Source of the DNA: PWPR01 sp046542315
GTDB lineage: Bacteria; Bacillota; UBA994; PWPR01
NCBI GenBank assembly: GCA_046542315.1
Contig: JBKHBO010000004.1
Span: forward strand, 1 to 64,000
DNA: 64,000 nt
Direction of reading: 5' to 3'
Shown: positions 1 through 8,306 of the stretch, piece after piece
Layout: every line of letters begins with the position of its first letter
Position numbering within the stretch: the first letter of the stretch is position 1
The notes under the pieces: generated by a model
Told to the model about the DNA's origin: nothing
What the model saw: the letters and a program-made list of their open reading frames with translations, nothing else
The model's database searches: none
Made by a program: the position numbers and the translations under genes

Positions 1-1
1 C

Positions 2-1294
2 TTAAGTTCATCTAGTTTGCGAGGTAGGCTCCCAGGAACAGAAGGTAATTTATATGCAACAGAGTATCTTCAAAGCAAATATGATTCACTTAACTTAATA
101 AGTCCAATGAGTTTAGATAACTATTTACAACCATTTTCACAAAAAACATTACATCATGGTGACGTTCCAATTCTTCATACTTTAGATAATAAGGGAGATG
201 TTATTGGAGACTATAAGTATCTTACTGATTTTATAATAAGGACTAATTGGTTAGGGACAAGTATCAGTGGTGAAGTTGAAGGAGAAATAGTTTTAATTTC
301 TAAAAAGGAAGATTTTTATAAAAAGAACTTAAATAGAAAAGTTTTATTAATAAAGAATAACCTTGTAGATGAATTTAAAAATACTTCACCAAGAGAAGCA
401 GATGGTTTGATAAGATATGTACTAAGCTTAAGTAAAAATATTAAAGCAGTCATTATACAAAATGATATTAGACGTAATGGATACTTTCATATCAGCACAG
501 CTTTAACAAGTCAAATTAGACAACTTGGATATAATAAAGCTTTATCGTCTAAAATAGTAAGTACAAGTAATACAGGACCGATGATACTGTATTGTTCTGA
601 TTTTGCTTTTGAAACTCTTTATACAGCTTCAAAAAGAGAAAATAGTGTAAAGATAAAAGCAAATAAAGAGTTAATTGATGTCGAAAGTGCTAATGTGATT
701 GGAGTGATTGAAGGAAGCAATGAATCAAATGAATATATAGTAATAGGAGCGCATTTTGATCATTTAGGTGGTTATGATAATGGCCCCTTTTACCCTGGAG
801 CTTTAGATAATGCTTCTGGAGTAGCAGCAATGTTAGAAATAGCTAGAATAATGGGTGAGATGCCAAAGCCAGAAAAGACTATAGTTTTTTCAGCTTTTAA
901 TGGCGAAGAGGTATATCTAGCAGGGTCACAGTTTTATACACAACGACCAATTTTCCCTCTAGCTAGTACGACTATGATTAATTTAGATATAGTTGGCACT
1001 AAGGGATCAGAGAAACTAGATATTTCAGGGTATTATAGACAGGCTAATTATACGCAACAGCTTTTAAGAAGATATAGTAGTTATTTAGATATCGATTCTA
1101 GGATATCAAGGATAGCTTCAAGTGATCATGTCCATTTTGCAGCGAGTGGAGCTCAAAGTGTGATGCTAACAAACTTAGAAGAAAGCCCAATAACTCACAC
1201 TATTCAAGATTCTTATACAAAATCAATAGATTTAGAAATATTAAAGGAAGTAATTAGATTGGTAGTATATTACTTGTTAAATCAAGCATATTAA
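2..1294 (+). CDS. M28 family zinc aminopeptidase, 5' end cut by window edge
   Basis: This is a peptidase of the M28 (aminopeptidase Y/S/IAP) family, expected to use two zinc ions to remove N-terminal residues from peptides. The frame is open to the window edge and reads LSSSSLRGRLPGTEGN, the usual family motif just before the protease-associated insert. The gene therefore starts upstream, and the TTG at 17 is not a real start. Visible zinc and catalytic motifs are GAHFDHLGG, GALDNASG, FNGEE, MINLDIVG and a late SSDHVHF. Between the N-terminal motif and the metal site lies a PA-like segment of about 200 residues. Any signal peptide is outside the window. A hairpin terminator follows directly. 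The family call is firm; substrate is unknown. Confidence 0.9.
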   Translation, partial: LSSSSLRGRLPGTEGNLYATEYLQSKYDSLNLISPMSLDNYLQPFSQKTLHHGDVPILHTLDNKGDVIGDYKYLTDFIIRTNWLGTSISGEVEGEIVLISKKEDFYKKNLNRKVLLIKNNLVDEFKNTSPREADGLIRYVLSLSKNIKAVIIQNDIRRNGYFHISTALTSQIRQLGYNKALSSKIVSTSNTGPMILYCSDFAFETLYTASKRENSVKIKANKELIDVESANVIGVIEGSNESNEYIVIGAHFDHLGGYDNGPFYPGALDNASGVAAMLEIARIMGEMPKPEKTIVFSAFNGEEVYLAGSQFYTQRPIFPLASTTMINLDIVGTKGSEKLDISGYYRQANYTQQLLRRYSSYLDIDSRISRIASSDHVHFAASGAQSVMLTNLEESPITHTIQDSYTKSIDLEILKEVIRLVVYYLLNQAY

Positions 1295-1331
1295 ACTCTT
1301 ATTTTTATAAAAGGAAATAGGAGTTTTTTTG
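1293..1331 (+). terminator. Rho-independent terminator after the M28 peptidase
   Basis: An AAACTC...GAGTTT stem, extended by a TTATTT/AAATAG pairing, is followed by a run of T. It begins at the stop codon of the peptidase and separates it from bcp. Confidence 0.75.
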
Positions 1332-1439
1332 CTTTTAAAATTTATAGTTAATAAGCAATAAAACGATATCTTTCATTTGGTGTACAAGAGGTAACAGATT
1401 AATGTATAATTATAAAAACAAATATTGGAGGTTAATCTA

Positions 1440-1904
1440 ATGTTAAAAATTGGTCAAAAGGCAATTGATTTTACTTTATTAAATCAAAATGAAGAAGAAA
1501 TTTCTCTAGCTTCATTTTTAGGTAAAATTGTTGTTTTATACTTTTACCCTAAAGACAACACATCAGGATGTACTAAACAAGCATGCGCATTTAGAGATGT
1601 ATATGACGAAATATTAGATCTAGGAGCTGTAGTAATTGGAGTTAGTCCAGATGGAGTTAAATCGCACCAAAACTTTGCAAATAAACATGACCTTCCATTT
1701 CATCTATTAGTTGATAAAGACCATCAAATCGCTGAAATTTATGGAGCATGGGGTTTGAAAAAAATGTATGGGAAAGAGTATAGGGGGATTATTCGCACTA
1801 CTTACATTATAGACAAAGATGGTAAAGTAGCTAAAATTTATCCTAAAGTAAGAGTAAAAGATCATGAGAAAAAAATACTAGAAGCTATTAAAAGTCTTGA
1901 GTAG
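1440..1904 (+). CDS. bcp: Thioredoxin-dependent peroxiredoxin, BCP/PrxQ type
   Basis: Peroxiredoxin of 154 aa that reduces hydrogen and organic peroxides in the cytoplasm with electrons from thioredoxin. The peroxidatic cysteine is Cys44 in the SGCTKQAC motif. Cys49 lies five residues later, the spacing of the resolving cysteine in atypical 2-Cys BCP proteins. The YFYPKDNT stretch before it is also typical. The start is the ATG at 1440, because the in-frame TTG at 1425 lies on the ribosome binding site GGAGG. A TATAAT box sits at 1405-1410, but its -35 element is poor. Together with the flavoprotein and ferredoxin elsewhere, it fits an anaerobe defending against oxygen exposure. Confidence 0.94.
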   Translation: MLKIGQKAIDFTLLNQNEEEISLASFLGKIVVLYFYPKDNTSGCTKQACAFRDVYDEILDLGAVVIGVSPDGVKSHQNFANKHDLPFHLLVDKDHQIAEIYGAWGLKKMYGKEYRGIIRTTYIIDKDGKVAKIYPKVRVKDHEKKILEAIKSLE

Positions 1905-1918
1905 AAAGGATTAACTGA

Positions 1919-2761
1919 ATGGACATTTATGTTAGACAAGCTAAACAATCAGATCGAGAAGAGGCAGTTTATGTAGAAAGTCAATCTACACCTAATTTAA
2001 GATATTTAGATAGAATGTGGGATAGGTTCACTGAAAGCGTTGATGAACCTTTATTTATCGCCTTTTATAAAGGAGAGATGGCTGGTGTTGGCAAATTATC
2101 AATTCTTTATGATGGCTCGGCTTGGCTTGAAACTTTAAGAGTAGATAAGAAGTTTCAGGGCAAAGGAGTTGGAAAAGCAATATATAAATCATATTTATCG
2201 CATGCAAAAAATTTAGATCTGTATGCTTTAAGAATGTACACTGGGGTTAATAATGCTGCAAGTGCTGGTTTAGCTAGAATAAATGGTTTTAAATTAGCGG
2301 GGCAATATTCAGGCGCAGATTTATCATTAGAATCATATACAGTAACAAAAGATATACCAGCATTTGAAAAGGTCACTAATCAAAGGTTTGCCAATGATCT
2401 TTTATTACCTTTAGGTAAAAAATGGGGAAATAGTTTAGTATTAAATAGAACTTTTTACCCATATAACGAATCTCTAATTAATGGATTAGTAGCTGATGGT
2501 TTAGTCTATTATCATAAAGAGAGTGAAAGTACAGTTGTTTTAGGGTCTAGATTTATGCCAGAAAGAGGTTTGAATATTGGCATAATGAGTGGTGACTATA
2601 ACAAATGTATTAAGTTTGCTAGTTATTATACATATTTAATTGGTTTGCCAAAACTTACGATAATGTGGCCACCAGAGCTAGTTGAAGTTAAGAATGAATT
2701 ACTAGAAAATAACTTTACTATGCAACCTAGTGATTGCATAGTTATGGAGAGGAAATTGTAA
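1919..2761 (+). CDS. GNAT family N-acetyltransferase
   Basis: Protein of 280 aa with an N-terminal GNAT fold. The acetyl-CoA pyrophosphate loop is seen as FQGKGVGKAIY around residues 79-89, after a beta strand (WLETLRVDKK). The C-terminal 130 residues look like a second, degenerate GNAT-like domain, as in several two-domain acetyltransferases. A ribosome binding site (AAAGGA) lies about 8 bases before the ATG. The gene follows bcp after 14 bases and overlaps nothing, so co-transcription with bcp and the next gene is likely. The acceptor substrate cannot be told from sequence. Confidence 0.8.
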   Translation: MDIYVRQAKQSDREEAVYVESQSTPNLRYLDRMWDRFTESVDEPLFIAFYKGEMAGVGKLSILYDGSAWLETLRVDKKFQGKGVGKAIYKSYLSHAKNLDLYALRMYTGVNNAASAGLARINGFKLAGQYSGADLSLESYTVTKDIPAFEKVTNQRFANDLLLPLGKKWGNSLVLNRTFYPYNESLINGLVADGLVYYHKESESTVVLGSRFMPERGLNIGIMSGDYNKCIKFASYYTYLIGLPKLTIMWPPELVEVKNELLENNFTMQPSDCIVMERKL

Positions 2762-2765
2762 AAAA

Positions 2766-3605
2766 ATGATTTTTGATGACTCTTTCTATAAATTAATCAT
2801 CCAAGAGCAAGATTTTGATAAACAAAAACTTAACTTGACTAGAGGATATAGTGCTATTAAGACTCACCAAAGTAGAATGAATACAAACTTTTCTATTAAA
2901 GATATAAAAAATGCATTGTTAGGCATTGATGATAGTGGATATGGTCTTAAAAACTTATCAAATAATATTGATAATATAAAAGAGTTGTATAAAAAGTTAT
3001 CAACTGACTTTGAATGGATAGATGATGTAAGAAATAATTTACTGAAATATTTTTCATTGCAATGTGTTGAAGACATGTATATTTGCCCTGTAATTGGCTA
3101 TGATGCTGGCATAGGGATAGAAAACACAGTTTGTGTTAATTTTAACTATAAGCCATATCAAAAAAACTATAAAGAATGCATAGCTGTGATAATTCATGAA
3201 GCAGCTCATGTAGCTTTTAATCGAAAGCATGGTATGCATTTAAAATTTGATACTAAAAATAGTGTGATAGAAGCATTGCAATATTTGATTCAATACGAAG
3301 GTATTGGTATATATATAGCAAAAGAGTATAGGGAGAGTAACAATTTAATTAACCCTAATAACAACGCACTAAGAGATGATTATCATGTTAGTGAAAGTGA
3401 TTATAAAAGATTAAAAACTCTTTATAATAAAGCACTTAGTGCAAAAACATATGAAGAAGCTATTGAAAACGCTTTTGAAAAAGAAAAATTGTCACATAAA
3501 TTAGGATATTATATAGTGAATAAATACGCTGAGCTAAAGGGTATTGATGGAATTAAAGAAATAATAAATATGAATAATAAAGAGTTTGTTAAGAAATTTT
3601 TATAA
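2766..3605 (+). CDS. Putative zinc metallopeptidase-like protein with HEXXH motif
   Basis: Protein of 279 aa that I cannot place in a named family with certainty. It carries HEAAH (His144, Glu145, His148) in a helix, then an acidic YEGIG motif with Glu178, 30 residues after the last His. That is a gluzincin-like layout where the second motif would supply the third zinc ligand. No signal peptide or membrane segment is seen, so it should be cytoplasmic. It starts 4 bases after the GNAT gene with a weak binding site, suggesting translational coupling. Similar small HEXXH proteins (DUF2268- or DUF5700-like) are poorly studied. Peptidase activity is inference. Confidence 0.55.
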   Translation: MIFDDSFYKLIIQEQDFDKQKLNLTRGYSAIKTHQSRMNTNFSIKDIKNALLGIDDSGYGLKNLSNNIDNIKELYKKLSTDFEWIDDVRNNLLKYFSLQCVEDMYICPVIGYDAGIGIENTVCVNFNYKPYQKNYKECIAVIIHEAAHVAFNRKHGMHLKFDTKNSVIEALQYLIQYEGIGIYIAKEYRESNNLINPNNNALRDDYHVSESDYKRLKTLYNKALSAKTYEEAIENAFEKEKLSHKLGYYIVNKYAELKGIDGIKEIINMNNKEFVKKFL

Positions 3606-3607
3606 TA

Positions 3608-3644
3608 ATTTTAGGAGGTGCTTGCCTTAGCACCTCCTAAAATA
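3608..3644. terminator. Bidirectional terminator between convergent genes
   Basis: A near-perfect inverted repeat, TTTTAGGAGGTGCT and its complement around a TGCCTT loop, lies between the plus-strand HEXXH gene and the minus-strand trpB. T-runs flank it on both strands, so it can end transcription from both sides. Confidence 0.85.
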
Positions 3645-3646
3645 GT

Positions 3647-4822
3647 TTATAAAATATTCATATCTTTTACTTGAAGCATATCCTTATCGCCTCTACCAGA
3701 GAGATTTATAATAATTATTTTATCTTTAGATAAACTCTTAGACAACTTCATACCATGAGCAACTGCATGTGCACTTTCTAAAGCTGGAATAATACCTTCA
3801 GATTGGGATAATGTTTTAAAGGCTTCAAGTGCTTCTTCATCAGTAATGGACTCATATTTTATTCTATCAATAAACTTATAATAAGAGTGTTCTGGTCCAA
3901 CTCCGGGATAATCCAATCCTGCAGCAATAGAGTGAACAGGTGCTATATTCCCTTCATCATCCATCAACGTATAACATTTAAATCCATGAATTATTCCAAT
4001 TTTACCTTTAGTAATACTAGCAGCATGTTCATTCGTATCAAGCCCTTTTCCAGCAGGTTCAACTCCAATAATGTTCACATCATCTTCTATAAAAGCATGG
4101 AATAAACCAATAGCATTACTACCCCCACCAACACAAGCAACTAAGTAATCAGGCAATACTCCTTCAGCTTCTAAAATCTGCTTTCTAGCTTCAATACCAA
4201 TAATTGATTGAAACTCTCTAACCATAATTGGATAAGGATGAGGACCTACTGCTGACCCTAATAAATAAAAAGTATCTTTATAATTTTTTATATAATCCCC
4301 CAACGCAGCATCAACAGCATCTTTAAGCGTTTTTTTACCATTAGTAGCGGGAACTACCTTTGCGCCTAACATTTTCATTTTAAAAACATTTAGGCTTTGT
4401 CTTTTCATATCAATTTCACCCATATAAATAGTGCAGTCTAAATTAAACAAAGCACAAACTGTCGCTGTAGCAACTCCATGCTGCCCAGCACCTGTTTCAG
4501 CAATAATTCTTTTTTTACCCATTCTTTTAGCTAACAATCCTTGCCCAATTGTGTTATTAATTTTATGAGCTCCTGTATGATTTAGATCTTCTCTTTTCAG
4601 ATATATTTTAGCTCCACCAACTAGTTTTGTTAGATTATTTGCAAAATATAAGGGGTTAGATCTTCCTATATATTGAGATTGATAATATTTTAGTTCAGCT
4701 AAAAAATCTTCGTCTTCCATATATTTATAAAATGCTTCACTAACTTCTGCTAGAGCCTTTTCTAACTGCTTTGGTACGAAGGATCCACCAAATTGACCAA
4801 AATAACCATTAAATTTTTCCAT
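3647..4822 (-). CDS. trpB: Tryptophan synthase beta chain (TrpB), solitary
   Basis: Tryptophan synthase beta subunit (391 aa), which joins indole and serine to make tryptophan using pyridoxal phosphate. The PLP lysine is Lys87 in LNHTGAHKINN. The GGGSNAIG phosphate loop and the ETGAGQHG motif are present. Length and motifs fit the TrpB1 class that normally pairs with TrpA. No trpA or other trp gene lies in this window, so the gene stands alone under its own tryptophan T-box. The start is the ATG at 4822, with GGAG about 9 bases before it. A role in indole salvage, or pairing with a distant trpA, are the two options. Confidence 0.95.
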   Translation of the reverse strand: MEKFNGYFGQFGGSFVPKQLEKALAEVSEAFYKYMEDEDFLAELKYYQSQYIGRSNPLYFANNLTKLVGGAKIYLKREDLNHTGAHKINNTIGQGLLAKRMGKKRIIAETGAGQHGVATATVCALFNLDCTIYMGEIDMKRQSLNVFKMKMLGAKVVPATNGKKTLKDAVDAALGDYIKNYKDTFYLLGSAVGPHPYPIMVREFQSIIGIEARKQILEAEGVLPDYLVACVGGGSNAIGLFHAFIEDDVNIIGVEPAGKGLDTNEHAASITKGKIGIIHGFKCYTLMDDEGNIAPVHSIAAGLDYPGVGPEHSYYKFIDRIKYESITDEEALEAFKTLSQSEGIIPALESAHAVAHGMKLSKSLSKDKIIIINLSGRGDKDMLQVKDMNIL

Positions 4823-4932
4823 TTTTTTATTCTCCTTTTTAATACAGTATTTTTATATAGACAGTTGCTAATAAACTTTCAAGTTCATGTGTTATGAAAA
4901 ATCATTTGACTAAAACCCTCCTTTGTAAATAC

Positions 4933-5193
4933 AAAAAGCCCTCTATCACAAAAATATGTGATAGAGGGCGTATAATATGCGCGGTGCCACCTCTTAAAAT
5001 ACTCATCGAATACATGCTTTTAGCAGATATTCTATCCTTGTAACGTAGGAAAACGTGTCGCTTACTAACTCTTTCAGCTTCCACTCATAAGTCCATTCAC
5101 TTAACAATCTAATACTAGACTCTCACCTATGTCTAATTCTCTGTAAAGAAATTAATTAAGTTACTTCTCTTAATCAAAGTTTTAATATATTGT
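4933..5193 (-). promoter_or_regulatory. Tryptophan T-box leader of trpB, with terminator
   Basis: Read on the minus strand, this leader holds a stem I region with the codon context GAA-TGG-ACT (TGG at 5095-5093, the tryptophan specifier). The conserved T-box AGGTGGCACCGCG follows at about 4994-4979. A terminator comes last: a GCCCTCTATCACA stem at 4938-4969 plus a T run. Uncharged tRNA-Trp is expected to stabilise the antiterminator and switch trpB on. The specifier agrees with the gene downstream. Confidence 0.93.
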
Positions 5194-5198
5194 TTAGT

Positions 5199-5226
5199 AG
5201 TATACTACATATAATTGAAATGTCAA
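5199..5226 (-). promoter_or_regulatory. Sigma-A-type promoter of trpB
   Basis: On the minus strand TTGACA (5226-5221), a 16-base spacer, then TATACT (5204-5199). It is placed so that transcription starts just before the T-box leader. Confidence 0.8.
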
Positions 5227-5260
5227 ATGCTAATTTATTAAAGTCTTAACTCAAAGTCTA

Positions 5261-5289
5261 TTGCAGATTATATTTTTGTGTGCTAATCT
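5261..5289 (+). promoter_or_regulatory. Promoter of the cobalamin operon
   Basis: TTGCAG (5261-5266), a 17-base spacer and TAATCT (5284-5289). It lies back to back with the trpB promoter and just before the riboswitch. Confidence 0.6.
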
Positions 5290-5295
5290 ACATAT

Positions 5296-5576
5296 GAATA
5301 ACTGAATAAATAGTATATTGTGTTTGAAGAAATTCAATCAGGGAATCTGGTGAAAATCCAGAGCGGACCCGCCACTGTAAGAGGGAGCTTAATTGCAATC
5401 CACTGTAGGAGACTATGGGAAGGGCAAGTTAAAGCTGTGAACTTAAGTCAGGATATCTAAAGCAATATGACTAAATATTTAGCTGACGTGGTTTAGGCTA
5501 AGATATTACATTTTAAACTTTAAACCAAAAGTTTAAATTGGTATCTTGCTACGACACCCATCAGGGTGTTTTTTTA
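5296..5576 (+). promoter_or_regulatory. Cobalamin (B12) riboswitch with terminator
   Basis: The core carries the conserved pieces of the adenosylcobalamin-type aptamer in order: GGGAA, GGTGAAAATCC, GCGGACCCGCCACTG, a later GGGAAGG and AAGTCAGGATA (5341-5455). An expression platform follows: an AT-rich TTTAAACTT/AAGTTTAAA hairpin near 5514-5538, and a terminator ACACCC-ATCA-GGGTGT plus seven T at 5554-5576. Cobalamin should favour termination and turn off the transport operon downstream. This is the main evidence that the operon concerns B12. Confidence 0.95.
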
Positions 5577-5599
5577 TTAAATAAAAGGAGTGGCAAGTT

Positions 5600-7636
5600 A
5601 TGAAAATTAATGACAAACTGACAAAGATAGTAGTATTTATTTTAGTATTAACACTTTTAACTCAAATTAGTTTTGCAGATTCACATGAGTTTGATGTTGA
5701 AACTGAGATAGATCAGATGGTTAAGTATTATCAAGAGAATATAAGTGATATTGATTGGGAGTTAAGTTTAGCTTTAAGCAGAGTATCGTCTGAGTTTAAT
5801 TTTACCCCAGCAAATCTAAAGCTCAATAAAGATTCTTTTAATGACCAAAAAGCAACATTTTATGGTAGTAGAATCTTAACCTTAATTGCAATGGATGAGA
5901 ATCCTTATGATTTCCAAGGAAGAAATTTAGTCAAAGAATTAAGTAATATGGACGATGAAGGAGTATTTGGATCCGTTTATGACCAAGTATATTCAATCCT
6001 AGCTTTAAGAGCTTCAGGAGTGGATATTAAGCCTGATATAATACAAGGCTTGGTTGATATGCAACTTGATGATGGAGGTTTTGGCTTTAGCACAAGCGAC
6101 CCTGATTCAGCTGGGTTAGCTTTAGTAGCTTTAGCTAATTATAAAGATAGTGAAAATGTTAGCGAGTGTATTGAAGATACTTTGAACTACCTTGAAAATG
6201 CGCAGTTAGATACAGGTGGGTTTGCTAGTTACGGTGATGAGAATTCAAATAGTATATCTAAAGTTATCTCTGCTTTAGTTGCTCTAGGAGAAGATCCACT
6301 TGATCAAAGATGGATAAAAAGTGGAAATACGATGTTTGATGCACTTAGAAGATTCAAGATTGATAATGGTGGCTATAGATGGACTTTAGATGAGTCGGAA
6401 AATAATTTTCATTCTTTTAAACAAGTTCTAATGGCTTATACAGATTATCAAAACAAAAATACCATTTACGATAGTTTAAGAGCTGACTTGGAAGTATCTT
6501 TAAGAATTGAAGGAATTAATCAAAGAATTCTTAATACAACTAAAAAGGTATCAGTATATGATAAGGGATTCATTACTACTAAAGACTTTTTACAAGAAGC
6601 TTTAGATGAGAGTAATATTGATTATGAGATAACTACGGGTAGCTCTGGATCGTATATTTCAAGTGTTAATGGAATTGAAGCTGGAAAGTTTGGTAATGGA
6701 GATGGTTGGCTTTATGTAATTAATAACGAAAGTGGATTAGGAATTGATAATGACATTTTAAGCTATGGTGATGAAGTAGTTTTATACTACGGAGCTATGG
6801 CACCAAAAACTCTAGTTCCTGAAGTTGAAATTTCTCCAGAAAATATTACACAAAATAATCAAGCTACTTTTAAAATTAGCTCAACATATCAAGAGTATGA
6901 TGAGAACTGGAATGCGACTGAAGTATCTACTCCTATTGAAGGAGTAACCCTAGAAATAAATGATAAAAAATATATTTCAGATGATGATGGTGTAATTGTA
7001 ATAGAAGGTTTAAATAGTGGACAATATCAATATTCACTTCATAAAAACAGAGAAGATGATGTGCCAGCTATTTTAAGAACTTACGGAACAATAGAAGTTA
7101 AAGAAGACTTTATTTTCAATGATCATGAAAATATCTCAAACTGGGCTAAAGAAGTTGTTTATGACGCGTATAGTTTAGGATTAATGAATGGGTATAATAA
7201 CAAGTTCACCCCAAAGGAAAGCCTTACTAGGGCAGAAGCTGTAAGTGTTTTACTGAGAGTTAAAAATATTGAGTCAGAGGAAATTGAGGATGTAAGCTTT
7301 AATGATGTGTCTGATGAAGACTGGTTTTATAAAGATATTTCTAAAGCAGTAGAATTAGGACTTGTCAGTGGCGTCAGTGAAACTGAATTTAAACCTAATG
7401 AAGAAATTAGCAGAGAACAATTAGCAGCAATTATCAACAATGCATATAATTTAGAATTAATTGAAGATGTGAATTTTGATGACTTTGAAAACATATCAAA
7501 TTGGGCTAAAGAATCAGTTAAAAGAGTTTCTTCAAATAAAATTATTGTAGGAAGTAATAATAATTTTAATCCAAATCAAGAAGTTACTAGAGAAATGGCT
7601 GCAGCAATTTTTTATAGATTGACAATCTTAGAATAA
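5600..7636 (+). CDS. S-layer-anchored cobalamin-capture protein: alpha-toroid + DUF4430 + three SLH
   Basis: Secreted protein of 678 aa. An N-terminal signal peptide (about residues 1-26) is followed by an all-helical region (about 35-300) with prenyltransferase/terpene-cyclase-like repeats, seen as DDGGFGFS, DTGGFASYG and DNGGYRW. Next is a DUF4430 (transcobalamin C-terminal-like) domain at about 315-400 (FGNGDGWLYVINN, YGDEVVLYYG). Then comes an Ig- or carboxypeptidase-regulatory-like segment (about 405-500) and three SLH domains (about 505-678) for cell-wall anchoring. Alpha-toroid plus DUF4430-type beta domain is the layout of animal intrinsic factor and transcobalamin. With the upstream B12 riboswitch and downstream ECF transporter, surface capture of corrinoids is inferred. 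Binding itself is not shown. Confidence 0.8.
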   Translation: MKINDKLTKIVVFILVLTLLTQISFADSHEFDVETEIDQMVKYYQENISDIDWELSLALSRVSSEFNFTPANLKLNKDSFNDQKATFYGSRILTLIAMDENPYDFQGRNLVKELSNMDDEGVFGSVYDQVYSILALRASGVDIKPDIIQGLVDMQLDDGGFGFSTSDPDSAGLALVALANYKDSENVSECIEDTLNYLENAQLDTGGFASYGDENSNSISKVISALVALGEDPLDQRWIKSGNTMFDALRRFKIDNGGYRWTLDESENNFHSFKQVLMAYTDYQNKNTIYDSLRADLEVSLRIEGINQRILNTTKKVSVYDKGFITTKDFLQEALDESNIDYEITTGSSGSYISSVNGIEAGKFGNGDGWLYVINNESGLGIDNDILSYGDEVVLYYGAMAPKTLVPEVEISPENITQNNQATFKISSTYQEYDENWNATEVSTPIEGVTLEINDKKYISDDDGVIVIEGLNSGQYQYSLHKNREDDVPAILRTYGTIEVKEDFIFNDHENISNWAKEVVYDAYSLGLMNGYNNKFTPKESLTRAEAVSVLLRVKNIESEEIEDVSFNDVSDEDWFYKDISKAVELGLVSGVSETEFKPNEEISREQLAAIINNAYNLELIEDVNFDDFENISNWAKESVKRVSSNKIIVGSNNNFNPNQEVTREMAAAIFYRLTILE

Positions 7637-7644
7637 GTGATTGT

Positions 7645-8286
7645 ATGAATAGGAAAATAGTATCTGTAGTTTTAATATTTATTTTAATATTTACTATCAC
7701 AGCTTGTGATAATTCTGCAAAGATTAATGAACCAAGTGAAAATGAGCAATTAACTGAAGCTGAAAAAACTGAAGTGGAAGATTCATCAAATAAAAGCCAA
7801 AAGTCTGAAACTGGAGAAGAGACCAATGAGGATCAGGATGCCCCAAAAGAATCATCTGAGGATGATAATACCAGTGAAGATAAAAAGATTTCTGATGAGG
7901 ATGTTTCTGAAGATAGTGAAAAAGAGCAAGAACAAGAAGAAACACCTAAAGATACTATCAGCCTTTCAATTGAAGGCCCAGAAGATGAAATTATTTATGC
8001 TAATGATAGTTTTGAGTTAAAAAGTGATTCAATGACAGCTTTAGAAATACTCCAAATGTTACAAAATAATGACATTTTAAGATTTGAATATCAAGGTTCA
8101 AGCTCTACAGCCTATCTTAAGGGAATAGAAGATTATTACGAGTTTGATTATGGTCCTTTAAGTGGATGGATGATTGAACAAAACGGAGAATTTCCTCTTA
8201 AAAGCATTGGATCTCTTGTAGTTAGTCCAGGTGATGATATTAGATTTAGATACACTAAAGAATTAGGAGAAGATTTGACAAATTAA
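7645..8286 (+). CDS. DUF4430 lipoprotein, probable cobalamin-binding shuttle
   Basis: Lipoprotein of 213 aa. The signal peptide ends in a lipobox (TITAC, Cys21). An acidic, Ser/Glu/Lys-rich linker covers about residues 25-105, and a DUF4430 domain about 108-213 carries GPLSGWMIEQNGEF and GDDIRFRYT. The same domain occurs in the surface protein just upstream. The gene starts 8 bases after that gene ends and precedes ecfT. The flexible linker would let the domain reach through the wall from its lipid anchor. The likely task is to pass cobalamin from the S-layer protein to the S component, which is inference from domain and context. Confidence 0.75.
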   Translation: MNRKIVSVVLIFILIFTITACDNSAKINEPSENEQLTEAEKTEVEDSSNKSQKSETGEETNEDQDAPKESSEDDNTSEDKKISDEDVSEDSEKEQEQEETPKDTISLSIEGPEDEIIYANDSFELKSDSMTALEILQMLQNNDILRFEYQGSSSTAYLKGIEDYYEFDYGPLSGWMIEQNGEFPLKSIGSLVVSPGDDIRFRYTKELGEDLTN

Positions 8287-8306
8287 AAGAACAGGAGGGG
8301 ATAATC

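Noticed and set aside
1405..1410. Promoter for bcp
   Set aside because: The TATAAT is good but no acceptable -35 lies 16-18 bases upstream, so it is only mentioned in the gene entry.
4902..5084. Short minus-strand open frame before trpB
   Set aside because: It lies inside the T-box leader and terminator; RNA structure explains the sequence.
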